NCBI GenBank assembly: GCA_016839025.1
Contig: JADLKK010000015.1
Location: 1-39,336 of the forward strand
Direction: 5' to 3'
Length of the DNA stretch: 39,336 nucleotides
Source: Proteiniphilum sp.
GTDB taxonomy: Bacteria > Bacteroidota > Bacteroidia > Bacteroidales > Dysgonomonadaceae
Within the stretch, counting starts at the first letter, position 1. Each line of letters begins with the position of its first letter. Under the pieces are notes generated by a model. The model saw only the letters and a list, made by a program, of their open reading frames with translations, made no database searches and was not told the DNA's origin. The position numbers were made by a program, and so were the translations under genes. This document shows positions 16,903 through 25,622 of this stretch, one piece after another.

Positions 16903-17727
16903 ATGCAGTATGAACTATTTCCATCGGAGCGATTCTCCTTCTTCAGCCTAAGCAGTGGGAGCTGTGGCAACTGTTACTTTCTGGGAAACAGCCGTTACGG
17001 CATTCTGATTGATGCAGGCTTGGGGCCACGCGTTATCAAAAAACGACTGGCTCAACACAACGTGGAGCTCTCCGCCATCAGAGCGATACTGATCACACAC
17101 GACCATTACGATCATATCAAATCGGCCGGTTACCTGGGAGAGAAGATGCATATACCGGTCTATGCCACACAGGCAGTACACCGCGGAATCGTTGCCTGCC
17201 CCATGATCAACAACCGGCTGAACGGCTCCGCAAAATACATTGAAAAGGGAATAACCTTTCAAATTGAAGATCTCCGCATCACTGCGTTCGATGTGCCACA
17301 CGACAGCAGCGACAATGCTGGTTACTTCATTGAGTTTGCAGATCAAAAACTGGCAATAGCCACCGACGTGGGGATGATTACCGACGAGGTGACCCGCTAT
17401 GCGACAGCGGCTAACCACCTGGTGATAGAAAGCAACTATGACGAGGAGATGCTGCTGAACGGTCGATATCCCTGGCACCTGAAACGGAGAATCAGCTCCG
17501 GTACAGGCCACCTGAGTAACCGCCAGACAGCAGAGTTCCTGGCGGAAAACATACATGAGGGCATACGCAACATATGGCTCTGCCACCTCAGCGGCGACAA
17601 CAACAACCCGCAACTGGCATACAACACCATCAAGGAGCAGCTCAGCCGCAGAGGCATCGAGGTGGGAAAGCAGGTGGCACTCCGGGTGTTCGAAAGAAAC
17701 ATACTGTCTGACAAAACCGAGCTCTGA
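16903..17727 (+). CDS. MBL-fold metallohydrolase, YycJ/WalJ-like
   Basis: A 274-residue cytoplasmic metallo-beta-lactamase-fold hydrolase. The metal motif HxHxDH is LITHDHYDHIKS, preceded by SLSSGSCGNCYFL and GILIDAGLG. The later ligands fit VPHDSSDNAGYF, ATDVGMITDE and LCHLSGDNNNP. This matches the YycJ/WalJ branch, which is linked to nuclease activity in some bacteria. ATG 16903 (MQYELF) was chosen over the in-frame ATG 16831 because a TATCTTTG promoter lies between them. The gene is followed, 38 bp on, by the glycosyltransferase cluster and may have no functional link to it. Confidence 0.87.
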   Translation: MQYELFPSERFSFFSLSSGSCGNCYFLGNSRYGILIDAGLGPRVIKKRLAQHNVELSAIRAILITHDHYDHIKSAGYLGEKMHIPVYATQAVHRGIVACPMINNRLNGSAKYIEKGITFQIEDLRITAFDVPHDSSDNAGYFIEFADQKLAIATDVGMITDEVTRYATAANHLVIESNYDEEMLLNGRYPWHLKRRISSGTGHLSNRQTAEFLAENIHEGIRNIWLCHLSGDNNNPQLAYNTIKEQLSRRGIEVGKQVALRVFERNILSDKTEL

Positions 17728-17765
17728 ACGCACTTTTTGTTTTGTGCCAAATAAATGAAATCACT

Positions 17766-18659
17766 ATGGCTCTTGCCCCGATCATTCTCTTCACATACAA
17801 TCGCCCCAAACATACAAGGATGACACTGGAAGCGCTGAAGAACAACCACCTCAGCAACAGGAGTGAATTGTATCTCTTTTCCGATGGGTACAGGAATGAG
17901 GATGACAGGGAGGATGTAATGAAAGTGCGTGAACTGATCCGCTCAACAGAGGGATTCGGCAAGATACACATACGGGAGCAATCCACCAATATGGGATTGG
18001 CCAAGAATATCATCGAAGGAGTTAGCCGTATGGTAAGTGAGTATGGAAAGGTTATCGTGCTGGAAGATGACCTGATCACCTCTCCCTATTTTCTCACCTT
18101 CATGAATGAAGCATTGGAGAGATACGAGAACGAGGAAAAAATTGCGCATCTCCACGGTTTTTGTTATCCTTTGCAGAATTTGCCCGATGCCTTTCTGATC
18201 AAGTGGACCGGAAGCTGGGGATGGGGAACCTGGAAGAGGGCATGGGATTTCTTCAATCCCGACGGGGAGGCACTCCTGTCGGAGATCATCAGCAGGAAAA
18301 TGAGCCGAGAATTTGATTTTAACGGTAACTACCCCTATACGCGGATGCTCCGCAGACAGGTTCACAAAAAGAACGACTCCTGGGCTATCCGCTGGAATGC
18401 CTCTCTTTTTCTAAACGATCTACTTTCGCTGAATGCCGGCAAATCACTGGTGCAGAATATTGGTTTTGACGGAAGCGGTCGTCACAGCGGGAGCGATGAA
18501 ATCTACACCACTCCTCTCCACCTGGCTGAACTGAGCACCGAGATCCCACTGATAAGTGAGGATCTGACTGCACGAAAAGCACTCGAAAAATATTACGGGC
18601 GCACCAACTCTTATCTGGCGAAAGCGATGAGAAGAATCAAACGAATAACAAAAGGCTGA
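17766..18659 (+). CDS. GT-A-fold glycosyltransferase
   Basis: A 297-residue sugar transferase with a GT-A fold. PIILFTYNRPKH opens the nucleotide-sugar domain, and VIVLEDDLITSPYF carries the acidic metal-binding motif. GSWGWGTWKRAW is a signature I associate with Bacteroidetes surface-glycan transferases. It has no signal peptide and should act at the cytoplasmic face of the inner membrane. The start is ATG 17766; an upstream in-frame ATG at 17742 adds eight unlikely residues. It is the first of four tightly packed genes (next gap 6 bp). The acceptor and sugar are unknown. Confidence 0.85.
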   Translation: MALAPIILFTYNRPKHTRMTLEALKNNHLSNRSELYLFSDGYRNEDDREDVMKVRELIRSTEGFGKIHIREQSTNMGLAKNIIEGVSRMVSEYGKVIVLEDDLITSPYFLTFMNEALERYENEEKIAHLHGFCYPLQNLPDAFLIKWTGSWGWGTWKRAWDFFNPDGEALLSEIISRKMSREFDFNGNYPYTRMLRRQVHKKNDSWAIRWNASLFLNDLLSLNAGKSLVQNIGFDGSGRHSGSDEIYTTPLHLAELSTEIPLISEDLTARKALEKYYGRTNSYLAKAMRRIKRITKG

Positions 18660-18665
18660 GATCAG

Positions 18666-19895
18666 ATGAGAATCCTGCTTATCAGCACATCAGACATCAG
18701 AGGTGGGGCAGCCATCGCCGCTTACCGGCTAATGAATTCCCTCAATGCGAATGGAATGAAAAGCAGCATGATGGTGCGGGAAAAGCTGTCGGACAACGAC
18801 AATGTGATCCAAGTGGGCGGCAATATGACAAACCGGTGGAATTTTGTTGCCGAGAGAGCCCGTATCTATGCACACAACCGCTTCTCACGCAAAAACCTGT
18901 TTGATATATCAATTGCAGACAGAGGACTCTCCGTCACTGACCACCCCCTTTTCGCGGAAGCGGATGTGATTCACCTGCACTGGATCAACCAGGGAATGCT
19001 CTCACTCCATGAGATTGACAGGATACTTGCCACAAGGAAAAAAGTGGTGTGGACCATGCATGATATGTGGCCCTTCACGGGTATCTGCCATCATGCTGCC
19101 GGTTGTAACCGCTACGAGAGCGGCTGTGGCAACTGCCCCTATCTGATAGCGCCTACACAACAGGATCTCTCTCGTCGGCGATTTCTGGTCAAACATAACA
19201 CCTATGCCCGGGGAAGCATCACCTTCGTAGCCTGCAGTTCATGGTTAAGGAAGCTGGCTGAAAAAAGCCCCCTCACCCGTGGTCATCGGCTTCTTTCAAT
19301 TCCCAATCCGATTGACACAACATGCTATAAGCCGACAAATAAAAAAGAGGCACGGGATCGACTGGGTGTGCCGCAAGGAAAGAAACTCCTGCTTTTTGCC
19401 GCAGCAAAAGCGTCCGATCCGCGCAAGGGAACCGGCTACCTGGTGGAAGCCAGCCATTTTCTTGCAGCACAGTACGAGGATATCCATATCCTGATCGCCG
19501 GCAGCCGCGGGGAAGAGATGCAGCAACATCTTGGGCTGCCCTCAACCTGCATGGGACATCTGAAACCGGATGATATGCCAACCCTGTACAATGCTGCCGA
19601 CCTTTATGTAATCCCTTCGCTACAAGAGAACCTGCCTAACACCATCATGGAGGCGATGGCATGTGGTACCCCCTGCGTGGGATTCGATACGGGAGGTATC
19701 CCGGAGATGATTGATCACCGGGAGAACGGTTATGTTGCCCGACACAAGGATGCTGAAGATCTGGCGAGCGGAATAAGATGGGCATTGCAGGATGTGCTTC
19801 ATGAGAACCTCTCGGCAAATGCCAGGGCAAAAGTAGAGGAGCATTATGCGCAGGAGAGAGTAACCACTGAGTACATGAAGATTTATGCAAGTTGA
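18666..19895 (+). CDS. Glycosyltransferase family 4 (GT-B fold)
   Basis: A 409-residue GT4-type transferase. The N-terminal half begins MRILLISTSDIRGGAAIAAY. A middle segment, TMHDMWPFTGICHHAAGC followed by CGNCPYL, carries four cysteines seen in the colanic-acid WcaC-like branch and perhaps metal or disulfide linked. The C-terminal nucleotide-sugar site shows VIPSLQENLPNTIMEAMACG and then GFDTGGIPEMI, with the E-x7-E pattern of the family. It overlaps the next gene by 11 bp, indicating coupled translation. The role is probably O-antigen or exopolysaccharide assembly; the sugar is unknown. Confidence 0.9.
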   Translation: MRILLISTSDIRGGAAIAAYRLMNSLNANGMKSSMMVREKLSDNDNVIQVGGNMTNRWNFVAERARIYAHNRFSRKNLFDISIADRGLSVTDHPLFAEADVIHLHWINQGMLSLHEIDRILATRKKVVWTMHDMWPFTGICHHAAGCNRYESGCGNCPYLIAPTQQDLSRRRFLVKHNTYARGSITFVACSSWLRKLAEKSPLTRGHRLLSIPNPIDTTCYKPTNKKEARDRLGVPQGKKLLLFAAAKASDPRKGTGYLVEASHFLAAQYEDIHILIAGSRGEEMQQHLGLPSTCMGHLKPDDMPTLYNAADLYVIPSLQENLPNTIMEAMACGTPCVGFDTGGIPEMIDHRENGYVARHKDAEDLASGIRWALQDVLHENLSANARAKVEEHYAQERVTTEYMKIYAS

Positions 19896-20607
19896 CAACA
19901 ACATCACCGACAAGGCCCACTGGGATAGATACTGGTCAGAGTTTCGCTATGACAAGATTCCTGGGAAAGTTGTCTTTTCCCGATTTATGAAGCCTCTTTC
20001 CGCAGGAAAAAGTTTCATCGAAATTGGTGGATTCCCGGGTCTTTATGCCGCCTATTTTTACAACAACGGGATCCCTGATGTTACCTTGCTGGATTTCCAT
20101 ATGAACCGTGACGTCGTTCGCAACTTTGAACGGATCAACCGGTTGCCCCCAAACAGCATTCAATGTATCCACAGCGATTTTTTTGATTTTTCCTCAGAGA
20201 AAAAATATGATGTGGTCTTCTCCTCCGGTTTCATCGAGCACTTTGAAGATACCGCAGATGTGATCAGACGACATGTGGAGCTGATGTCGGAACAGGGACA
20301 GCTTTTGATTGTCATCCCTAATTTCCTGGGGTTAAACGGTAAAATACAACAACGGTTCGATCGTGAGAACCTGGATGCCCACAACCTACGGTCGATGGAT
20401 ATTGCCTGTCTGAAACAAATCATGCAAACATTCGATTTGCAGGATCTATCGGTGGATTACCTGGGGAAGCCGATGGTATGGCTCGAGCCCAAACCTGAGA
20501 ACAAGAAGTGGCGAAGATGGATCAGGCTGTTGAGTTATATCCTCAAGCTGATTCCTGTGAAAAGCAAGTTCTTATCACCCTACATCGCAATATACGCCAG
20601 AAAATGA
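19885..20607 (+). CDS. Class I SAM-dependent methyltransferase
   Basis: A 240-residue Rossmann methyltransferase. The SAM-binding motif I is SFIEIGGFPGLYAAYF (about residues 46-61), followed by an acidic LLDFH. VVFSSGFIEHFEDTADVI is the post-motif helix typical of the family. The C-terminal end is basic and hydrophobic (RRWIRLLSYILKLIPVKSKF) and may lie against the membrane. It sits between two glycosyltransferase genes, overlapping both, so a sugar or the end of a glycan chain is the likely target. It could methylate a lipid or a protein instead. Confidence 0.87.
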   Translation: MQVDNNITDKAHWDRYWSEFRYDKIPGKVVFSRFMKPLSAGKSFIEIGGFPGLYAAYFYNNGIPDVTLLDFHMNRDVVRNFERINRLPPNSIQCIHSDFFDFSSEKKYDVVFSSGFIEHFEDTADVIRRHVELMSEQGQLLIVIPNFLGLNGKIQQRFDRENLDAHNLRSMDIACLKQIMQTFDLQDLSVDYLGKPMVWLEPKPENKKWRRWIRLLSYILKLIPVKSKFLSPYIAIYARK

Positions 20608-21332
20608 AGAAGCTTTCGGTCATCACCGTCACCTGGAACGCAGCCTCCACACTCGGGCGCACGTTGCAGAGCGTCAGGGAACAATCCTGGCCCCATCTCG
20701 AGCACCTGGTCATCGATGGGAGGTCGGAGGATGGCACCCGCGAGCTGATCGACCGCCTTCACCACGGGCGACTGAGATGGGTGAGCGAACCGGACCAGGG
20801 ACTCTACGATGCGATGAACAAGGGGGCCGCCATGGCGACGGGCGACTATCTCTGCTTCCTGAACGCCGGCGACACTTTCTTTGCAGCCGACAGCGTGGAG
20901 CAACTGATGCGCTCTGCAGAGGATGCAGCGGCACCCGATATCCTCTATGGCGAAACAGCTATCGTTGACAATGCTGGCACCTTCCTTCGTATGCGGCGGC
21001 TAAAGGCGCCGGAGAAGCTAAATTGGAAAAGTTTTCGTCAGGGAATGAGGGTCTGCCACCAGGCGTTTATGGTGAAAAGGGCGTTGTTTGAGCCCTACGA
21101 CCTCTCCTATCGCTTCTCGTCTGACTTCGACTGGAGCATACGCATGATGCAAAAGGCAAAAACAATTCACAACAGCCGGCTGACGCTGATCAACTACCTC
21201 AACGAGGGAATGACTACCCGTAACAGGATGGCCTCATTAAAGGAGCGTTACCGCATCATGGCACACCATTACGGACAGCCTTCCACCCTCCTTCACCATC
21301 TCTGGTTCGTGGCCAGGGCATTGTGGAAATAG
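20604..21332 (+). CDS. Glycosyltransferase family 2
   Basis: A 242-residue GT2 transferase. SVITVTWNAASTLGRTLQSV opens the fold, HLVIDGRSEDGT binds the nucleotide, EPDQGLYDAMNKGAAMATGDYLCF is the WcaA/WcaE-like centre, and FLNAGDTF holds the metal-binding acid. The start is ATG 20604, which shares ATGA with the methyltransferase stop, so translation is coupled. It is the last gene of the four-gene cluster. No polymerase, flippase or acetyltransferase gene is present in this cluster. Confidence 0.9.
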   Translation: MKKLSVITVTWNAASTLGRTLQSVREQSWPHLEHLVIDGRSEDGTRELIDRLHHGRLRWVSEPDQGLYDAMNKGAAMATGDYLCFLNAGDTFFAADSVEQLMRSAEDAAAPDILYGETAIVDNAGTFLRMRRLKAPEKLNWKSFRQGMRVCHQAFMVKRALFEPYDLSYRFSSDFDWSIRMMQKAKTIHNSRLTLINYLNEGMTTRNRMASLKERYRIMAHHYGQPSTLLHHLWFVARALWK

Positions 21333-21348
21333 TTGGCAGGTTGATTGA

Positions 21349-21456
21349 TGCAAGGTACAATGTGTAATGTGTGTCAACGATATGCGGAGATAAACCAAGA
21401 ACAATAACCCAGTAACAAAAAGCTGAAAGCTGCGTGCTGACAGCTGAAAACTAGAA
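21349..21456. repeat. Small repetitive intergenic tract
   Basis: The gap after the GT2 gene contains ACAATGTGTAATGTGTGT and then two related copies of a GCTGAAA element (AGCTGAAAGCTG at 21421-21432 and CAGCTGAAAACT at 21441-21452). I see no coding sequence or clear hairpin terminator. Confidence 0.3.
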
Positions 21457-21458
21457 AA

Positions 21459-21995
21459 ATGATTCGCAGAAAACTGAAACTGGAAGAGCTCAACCGCATC
21501 AGTGTGGAGGAGTTTCAAAAAGCAGATAAGATACCTCTGACGGTGGTGCTCGACAATGTACGCAGCCGGCACAACATCGGATCGGTGTTCCGCACCGGTG
21601 ATGCTTTTCGGGTGGAGGAGATCCTGCTCTGCGGCATCACCGCGCCTCCCCCCAACCCGGAGATACACAAGACAGCCCTGGGCGCGGAGGATTCCGTCAA
21701 ATGGCGCTATATGGAAGAAACGGTTACCGCCGTGAAGATGCTGCAGGATAGTGGATACATTGTCTACGCGGTAGAGCAGGCGGAAAAGAGTCTTTCACTG
21801 GAGAAAACAACCCTGCAAAAAGGTGAAAAATATGCCGTTATCTTCGGTCACGAGGTGCACGGCGTACAGCAGGAGGTGCTAGATGCCTGCGACGGCTGCA
21901 TTGAGATTCCACAATATGGCACGAAGCATTCACTCAATGTTTCCGTCGCAGCGGGTATCGTGATCTGGGACTTTTTCAGACAACTTGACCGGTGA
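21459..21995 (+). CDS. TrmH/SpoU-family RNA 2'-O-ribose methyltransferase
   Basis: A 178-residue SPOUT methyltransferase with the three family motifs in order: NVRSRHNIGSVFRTGDAF (motif 1, with N, R and G), VIFGHEVHGV (motif 2), and IPQYGTKHSLNVSVAAGI (motif 3, forming the trefoil knot). No N-terminal RNA-binding extension is present, so it is a minimal tRNA- or rRNA-type enzyme. The usual Asn-Glu of motif 2 reads His-Glu here. It is downstream of the glycan cluster but separated by 126 bp and is probably independent. The target nucleotide cannot be read from the sequence. Confidence 0.9.
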   Translation: MIRRKLKLEELNRISVEEFQKADKIPLTVVLDNVRSRHNIGSVFRTGDAFRVEEILLCGITAPPPNPEIHKTALGAEDSVKWRYMEETVTAVKMLQDSGYIVYAVEQAEKSLSLEKTTLQKGEKYAVIFGHEVHGVQQEVLDACDGCIEIPQYGTKHSLNVSVAAGIVIWDFFRQLDR

Positions 21996-22052
21996 AGGCG
22001 AAGCAACAATTAACCCGCAACGAATCTCATCCTGCTGACAAATGCAGTACGA

Positions 22053-22820
22053 TCAATCCTCCCATCCCTGAAGGCCCACCTTCTTTCCATCGAACACCGC
22101 GTAGGAGAAATAGGTGATCCAGTCGCCCAGGATGATCACGTTCGACTGCCCTGCAATGGGCAGGTCGAGTAGTATGTGACGATGTCCGAAGATGAAGTAA
22201 TTGATGCCGGGAAGCTCCTTCAACATCTCTTTGGCAAACAACACCAGATGCTCCTTTTCCTCACCCAAATATGCTTGTACTCCTCCATTCAGACGGCTGC
22301 TGTTGGACCAGGCGTGGGCCAGCGGTATGGTCCACCGCGGGTGGACGGCCGAGAAGCACCGTCGCAGGAAGCGGCTGTGGAAAATCTTGCGCAGCAGGTG
22401 AAAGGAGCGGGAGTCATCTCCCAGTCCATCCCCGTGGGCAAGGAAAAAGCGTTTACCACCGATATCGATGATGAACGGTTCGAAATGGAGAATCATCCCA
22501 CACTCCACCGAAAGGTAGTCGGTGAGCCAGATGTCATGGTTGCCAATAAAGAAGTGGATCTCCACCCCCTCATCCGTCAGCTCCGATATCTTCCCAAGGA
22601 GCCGGGTGAAACCTTTCGGTACCACATGGCAGTACTCATACCAGTAATCGAAGATATCCCCCAGCAGGTAGATCGCCTTCGCATCCTGCCGCACGCTCTC
22701 CAGCCAACGGCATAGCTTACGCTCGGTCTCGCGGCTGTCAGGGTGAAATCGCGATCCCAGGTGGGCATCCGAAAGAAAATAGACCTTGTCCTTCACCTCT
22801 TTTTTCTCCTCCCCGGTCAC
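22053..22820 (-). CDS. lpxH: UDP-2,3-diacylglucosamine pyrophosphatase (LpxH-like)
   Basis: A 255-residue calcineurin-type phosphoesterase with the LpxH pattern: FLSDAHLGSRF, LLGDIFDYWYEY, FIGNHDIWLTDY, FLAHGDGLG and FGHRHILLD supply the dinuclear metal site. LpxH cleaves UDP-diacylglucosamine to lipid X in lipid A synthesis, at the inner membrane. Length is normal. Its ATG overlaps the stop of the DUF59 gene by 4 bp. It is the last gene of a radC / DUF59 / lpxH group and converges on the SpoU gene with 57 bp between. The general UDP-diacylglucosamine diphosphatase role is likely; assignment to lpxH itself is by resemblance. Confidence 0.88.
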   Translation of the reverse strand: MTGEEKKEVKDKVYFLSDAHLGSRFHPDSRETERKLCRWLESVRQDAKAIYLLGDIFDYWYEYCHVVPKGFTRLLGKISELTDEGVEIHFFIGNHDIWLTDYLSVECGMILHFEPFIIDIGGKRFFLAHGDGLGDDSRSFHLLRKIFHSRFLRRCFSAVHPRWTIPLAHAWSNSSRLNGGVQAYLGEEKEHLVLFAKEMLKELPGINYFIFGHRHILLDLPIAGQSNVIILGDWITYFSYAVFDGKKVGLQGWED

Positions 22821-23134
22821 ATCATTCCCAGCTCGAAGAGAGCCTCTTCACTCATCATGGAGCGGTCCCATGGCGGATCGAAGGTGAGGTTGATATCCAC
22901 CTTGTTCACCTCTTCTATCGATTCCACCTTCATCTGGACATCCATCAGGATGAAATCGGCTGCCGGGCAGGCGGGGGAGGTGAAGGTCATCTCGATGGTG
23001 ACGTTGTTGTGGTCATCCACATCCACATCATAAATCATTCCCAGATCATATATGTTGACGGGTATCTCAGGGTCATAGACCGTCTTGAGCATCACCACGA
23101 TCTTATCCTGTAAAGCCTGTAATTCTTCGTTCAT
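22817..23134 (-). CDS. DUF59/MIP18-family iron-sulfur assembly protein (SufT-like)
   Basis: A 105-residue protein of the MIP18 (DUF59) family. The signature VYDPEIPVNIYDLGMIYDV lies at about residues 19-37, and TSPACPAAD carries the single conserved Cys. Members help mature or transfer iron-sulfur clusters, often beside suf genes, but no suf genes are visible here. Length is typical. It overlaps lpxH by ATGA and follows radC by 52 bp on the same strand, with no promoter box noticed in that gap. Confidence 0.9.
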   Translation of the reverse strand: MNEELQALQDKIVVMLKTVYDPEIPVNIYDLGMIYDVDVDDHNNVTIEMTFTSPACPAADFILMDVQMKVESIEEVNKVDINLTFDPPWDRSMMSEEALFELGMM

Positions 23135-23186
23135 ATGGTTTCTCTTTTCTGTTTAAACCGTTTTACCGGCATATTGTTTAACCGCC

Positions 23187-23876
23187 TCAGATGATTCCCT
23201 CATCGGCAAAGCTGTAATAGCTCTCGCCGCAGACAATGATGTGGTCCAGCAGCGTAATGTCCATCCATTGGGCAGCCTCCTTCAGCTTGCGGGTGATCTG
23301 CCTGTCCTGGGGACTGGCGGTGCAGTTGCCCGAAGGGTGATTGTGACCCAGCAGGATGCCGGAAGCATAATGTCCCAGTGCCTCCCGTAGGATCAGCCGG
23401 ATGTCGACGACCGTGCCCGAGATGCCGCCACGGCTCACCTGGAGGGTACTCAGCACCTTGTTGGAACGATCGGTGAGCAGCGCCCAGGTCTCCTCATGGT
23501 TCAGGTCGCAGAGGATCGGATAAAAATGATCGTAGGCATCGCGCGAGGAGGTGATCTTCTTCCGTTCGCCGGCCTCTGCCGATCTTCGCCTGCGCCCCAG
23601 CTCCAGGGCGGCGATCACAGAAACAGCTTTCGCCTCACCGATACCCCGATACCGCTGTACCAGGTCGGTCACACCCATCCGTCCCAGCCTGTTGAGGTCA
23701 TTGCCGGCATCCAGCAGGATCCGCCTGCCCAGTTCCACGGCACTCTCCCTGTCGTTGCCCGATCCGATCAGTATGGCAATCAACTCCGAGTCGGAGAGTG
23801 CAGTGACCCCCTTCAGCAGCAACTTCTCCCGCGGCCGGTCCTCCTCAGCCCACTGCTTGATGCTTAACTTGCTCAT
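23187..23876 (-). CDS. radC: RadC-family JAB-domain protein
   Basis: A 229-residue protein with a helix-hairpin-helix region (LNRLGRMGVTDLVQRYRGIGEAKA) and a C-terminal JAMM/MPN domain. The metal motif is GHNHPSGNCTASPQD, followed by the family ending LDHIIVCGESYYSFADEG. RadC's cellular role is uncertain despite its name. The start is ATG 23876 (MSKLSIKQW); the frame runs on upstream for 33 codons, but the family begins here. A TATTTTTG box at 23904-23911 could drive it and the two following genes. Confidence 0.93.
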   Translation of the reverse strand: MSKLSIKQWAEEDRPREKLLLKGVTALSDSELIAILIGSGNDRESAVELGRRILLDAGNDLNRLGRMGVTDLVQRYRGIGEAKAVSVIAALELGRRRRSAEAGERKKITSSRDAYDHFYPILCDLNHEETWALLTDRSNKVLSTLQVSRGGISGTVVDIRLILREALGHYASGILLGHNHPSGNCTASPQDRQITRKLKEAAQWMDITLLDHIIVCGESYYSFADEGII

Positions 23877-23903
23877 GACATTGCTATTAAACGTCAGACA
23901 GCA

Positions 23904-23911
23904 CAAAAATA
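23904..23911 (-). promoter_or_regulatory. Candidate -7 box of radC
   Basis: The minus strand reads TATTTTTG, 27 bp upstream of the radC ATG. A TTTG at 23935-23938 (minus) lies 23 bp further up, at the long end of allowed spacing. Confidence 0.35.
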
Positions 23912-23967
23912 CAAAGAAAAACAGGGCCGGCATGCAAATCACGCCAGAAAAATGATTCGGTAGCGGT

Positions 23968-25413
23968 TCAATCAATCACATGCCTTCTGCCCGGAAAGAG
24001 TATCGAGAGTAAGATGTAAAAGAGTGCCGCCGCCGTGATTCCAAAGATATTGGGGTCAAGTCCGAACGGCAGCTTCACGGACAGGAGGGTGAGGGTCAGC
24101 GTGGTGCCCCCCCCGGTGATCATGGCCCAGAAGGCAGCAGTGGCACTCCCCTTCCTGGTGAAGAATGCACCCAGCACCGGTATAAAAAGGCCACTCACCA
24201 TGAAGGCGTAGGAGTGGAGCATCAGCTCGAGTACATTCTCCATCCGCAAGGCGATCAGTAAGCCCAACAGGCCGATGCCAAGGGTGATCAGCTGCGACTG
24301 TATCAGGCGCGCCCGCTTGCTCTTGGGCAGTGGCCTGATTTTCTTCAGGATATCGCTTTCGATGTTGCCGGAAGCTGCCATGATGCAACTGTCGGCGGTA
24401 GACATCACTGCGGAGAAGTAGGCCGCCATCATCAATCCCATCAGCCCCACCGGCAAGATGGTGCGCAACAGCAACGGCAACCCCATCTCGGCATCCATCA
24501 TCTCACCGGGTGCGAAGCCCATGTGGGAGAACATGCCATTCTCGAACGCCACCCGGGCAAACAGTCCCAGGATCACCCCCATGAATGCCATGACGGGCCA
24601 CTCGAAAGCACCGGCGATGTACCACGCTTTCTGTGCCTCCCTGGGCGTGCGGGTAGCATAGATCCGCTGGTAGAGCGTCATCCCGACAAACCAGATGGGG
24701 ATGATGGTCACCGCCCAGTTGAGGATGGTGGGCCAGCCGATGTTGTTGAGTTTCAGGAATTCGTCCGGCAAAGTAGCCCGGATCGCCTCCATTCCTCCGA
24801 TGGCATGGTAGCCCAGCGGAATGCCGATCAGAATCAATCCCGCCAGCAGGATGATCCACTGTACCACATCGGTGTAGATCACCGCCTTGAGGCCACCCAT
24901 GGCGGTGTAGGCAACAGCGATCACTCCCATGAAGATGAGCGCGGTGGTCATATCGAGTCCCTCGAAAGTGGCGGATGCCAGCTTGGCACCGGCAAGCAGC
25001 TGCGAACTGGTGAAGCCAATGTAGCCAACAGCAGAGATGATACCGGCCAGTAGTGCCACGCGAGGACTATAGAAATACTCAAACAGCTGTGGAAAGGTAT
25101 AGAGTTTGAGCCTTTTGGAGAGCTTACCCGCCTTGGGAATCAGGAAGACAGCACTCAGCCAGGCACCGAGCAGTCCCGTGAAGAGCATCCAGGAGCCGGA
25201 GAGGCCCATCAGAAAACCAAGACCGCCCAGACCGATGGAGAAGCCACCCCCCACGTCAGTGGCCACTACTGAAAGACCGATCACCGGGCTGCTCATGGAA
25301 CGACCTCCCACATAGTAGTCGTCGGCATTCTTGTTCTTTCTCAGAAAATAGATCCCGATGCCCAGCACAAAGAGCATGTAAACCGTGAAAATTAGGATGT
25401 CGATGATATGCAT
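23968..25413 (-). CDS. Sodium:solute symporter (SSS family)
   Basis: A 481-residue inner-membrane symporter of the SSS fold with about 13 helices. Family features are NADDYYVGGRSM near the first loop, GLSVVATDVGGGFSIGLGGLG, YTAMGGLKAVIYTDVVQ in helix 6, and SAVMSTADSCIMAASGN, which holds the Ser and Thr that commonly bind sodium. The substrate cannot be assigned; sugars, amino acids and monocarboxylates are all served by this family. ATG 25413 is supported by a well-spaced promoter upstream, while a longer in-frame reading to 25602 would cross that promoter. It is downstream of efp on the same strand but appears to have its own promoter. Confidence 0.9.
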   Translation of the reverse strand: MHIIDILIFTVYMLFVLGIGIYFLRKNKNADDYYVGGRSMSSPVIGLSVVATDVGGGFSIGLGGLGFLMGLSGSWMLFTGLLGAWLSAVFLIPKAGKLSKRLKLYTFPQLFEYFYSPRVALLAGIISAVGYIGFTSSQLLAGAKLASATFEGLDMTTALIFMGVIAVAYTAMGGLKAVIYTDVVQWIILLAGLILIGIPLGYHAIGGMEAIRATLPDEFLKLNNIGWPTILNWAVTIIPIWFVGMTLYQRIYATRTPREAQKAWYIAGAFEWPVMAFMGVILGLFARVAFENGMFSHMGFAPGEMMDAEMGLPLLLRTILPVGLMGLMMAAYFSAVMSTADSCIMAASGNIESDILKKIRPLPKSKRARLIQSQLITLGIGLLGLLIALRMENVLELMLHSYAFMVSGLFIPVLGAFFTRKGSATAAFWAMITGGGTTLTLTLLSVKLPFGLDPNIFGITAAALFYILLSILFPGRRHVID

Positions 25414-25520
25414 AGCAGTTTGTTTGGCTGCATTGAAATAGAGAGGATAACAAAGGCAGCTGAGTTGAAAAAAGCGGTTATGCCATATATTGCAGCGTGG
25501 CATCGATAGATAACCAATTG

Positions 25521-25551
25521 CAAATCTATAAAAAATGGAGAGAACGGCAAA
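25521..25551 (-). promoter_or_regulatory. Promoter of the SSS symporter gene
   Basis: Read on the minus strand: TTTG (25548-25551), 19 bp, then TAGATTTG (25521-25528). Both boxes and the spacing fit the Bacteroidetes housekeeping consensus, the best match I found. The leader would be about 105 nt. Confidence 0.6.
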
Positions 25552-25622
25552 AGGATGCATAAAACAAATACAGGGAACATCACGGTGTGACGCCCCCTGC
25601 ACTCAATTTTTCGGATGGGATG

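Noticed and set aside
16948-17733. Open frame of about 260 codons on the minus strand
   Set aside because: Antisense to the MBL-fold hydrolase, which has an intact metal motif; the antisense product is not recognisable.
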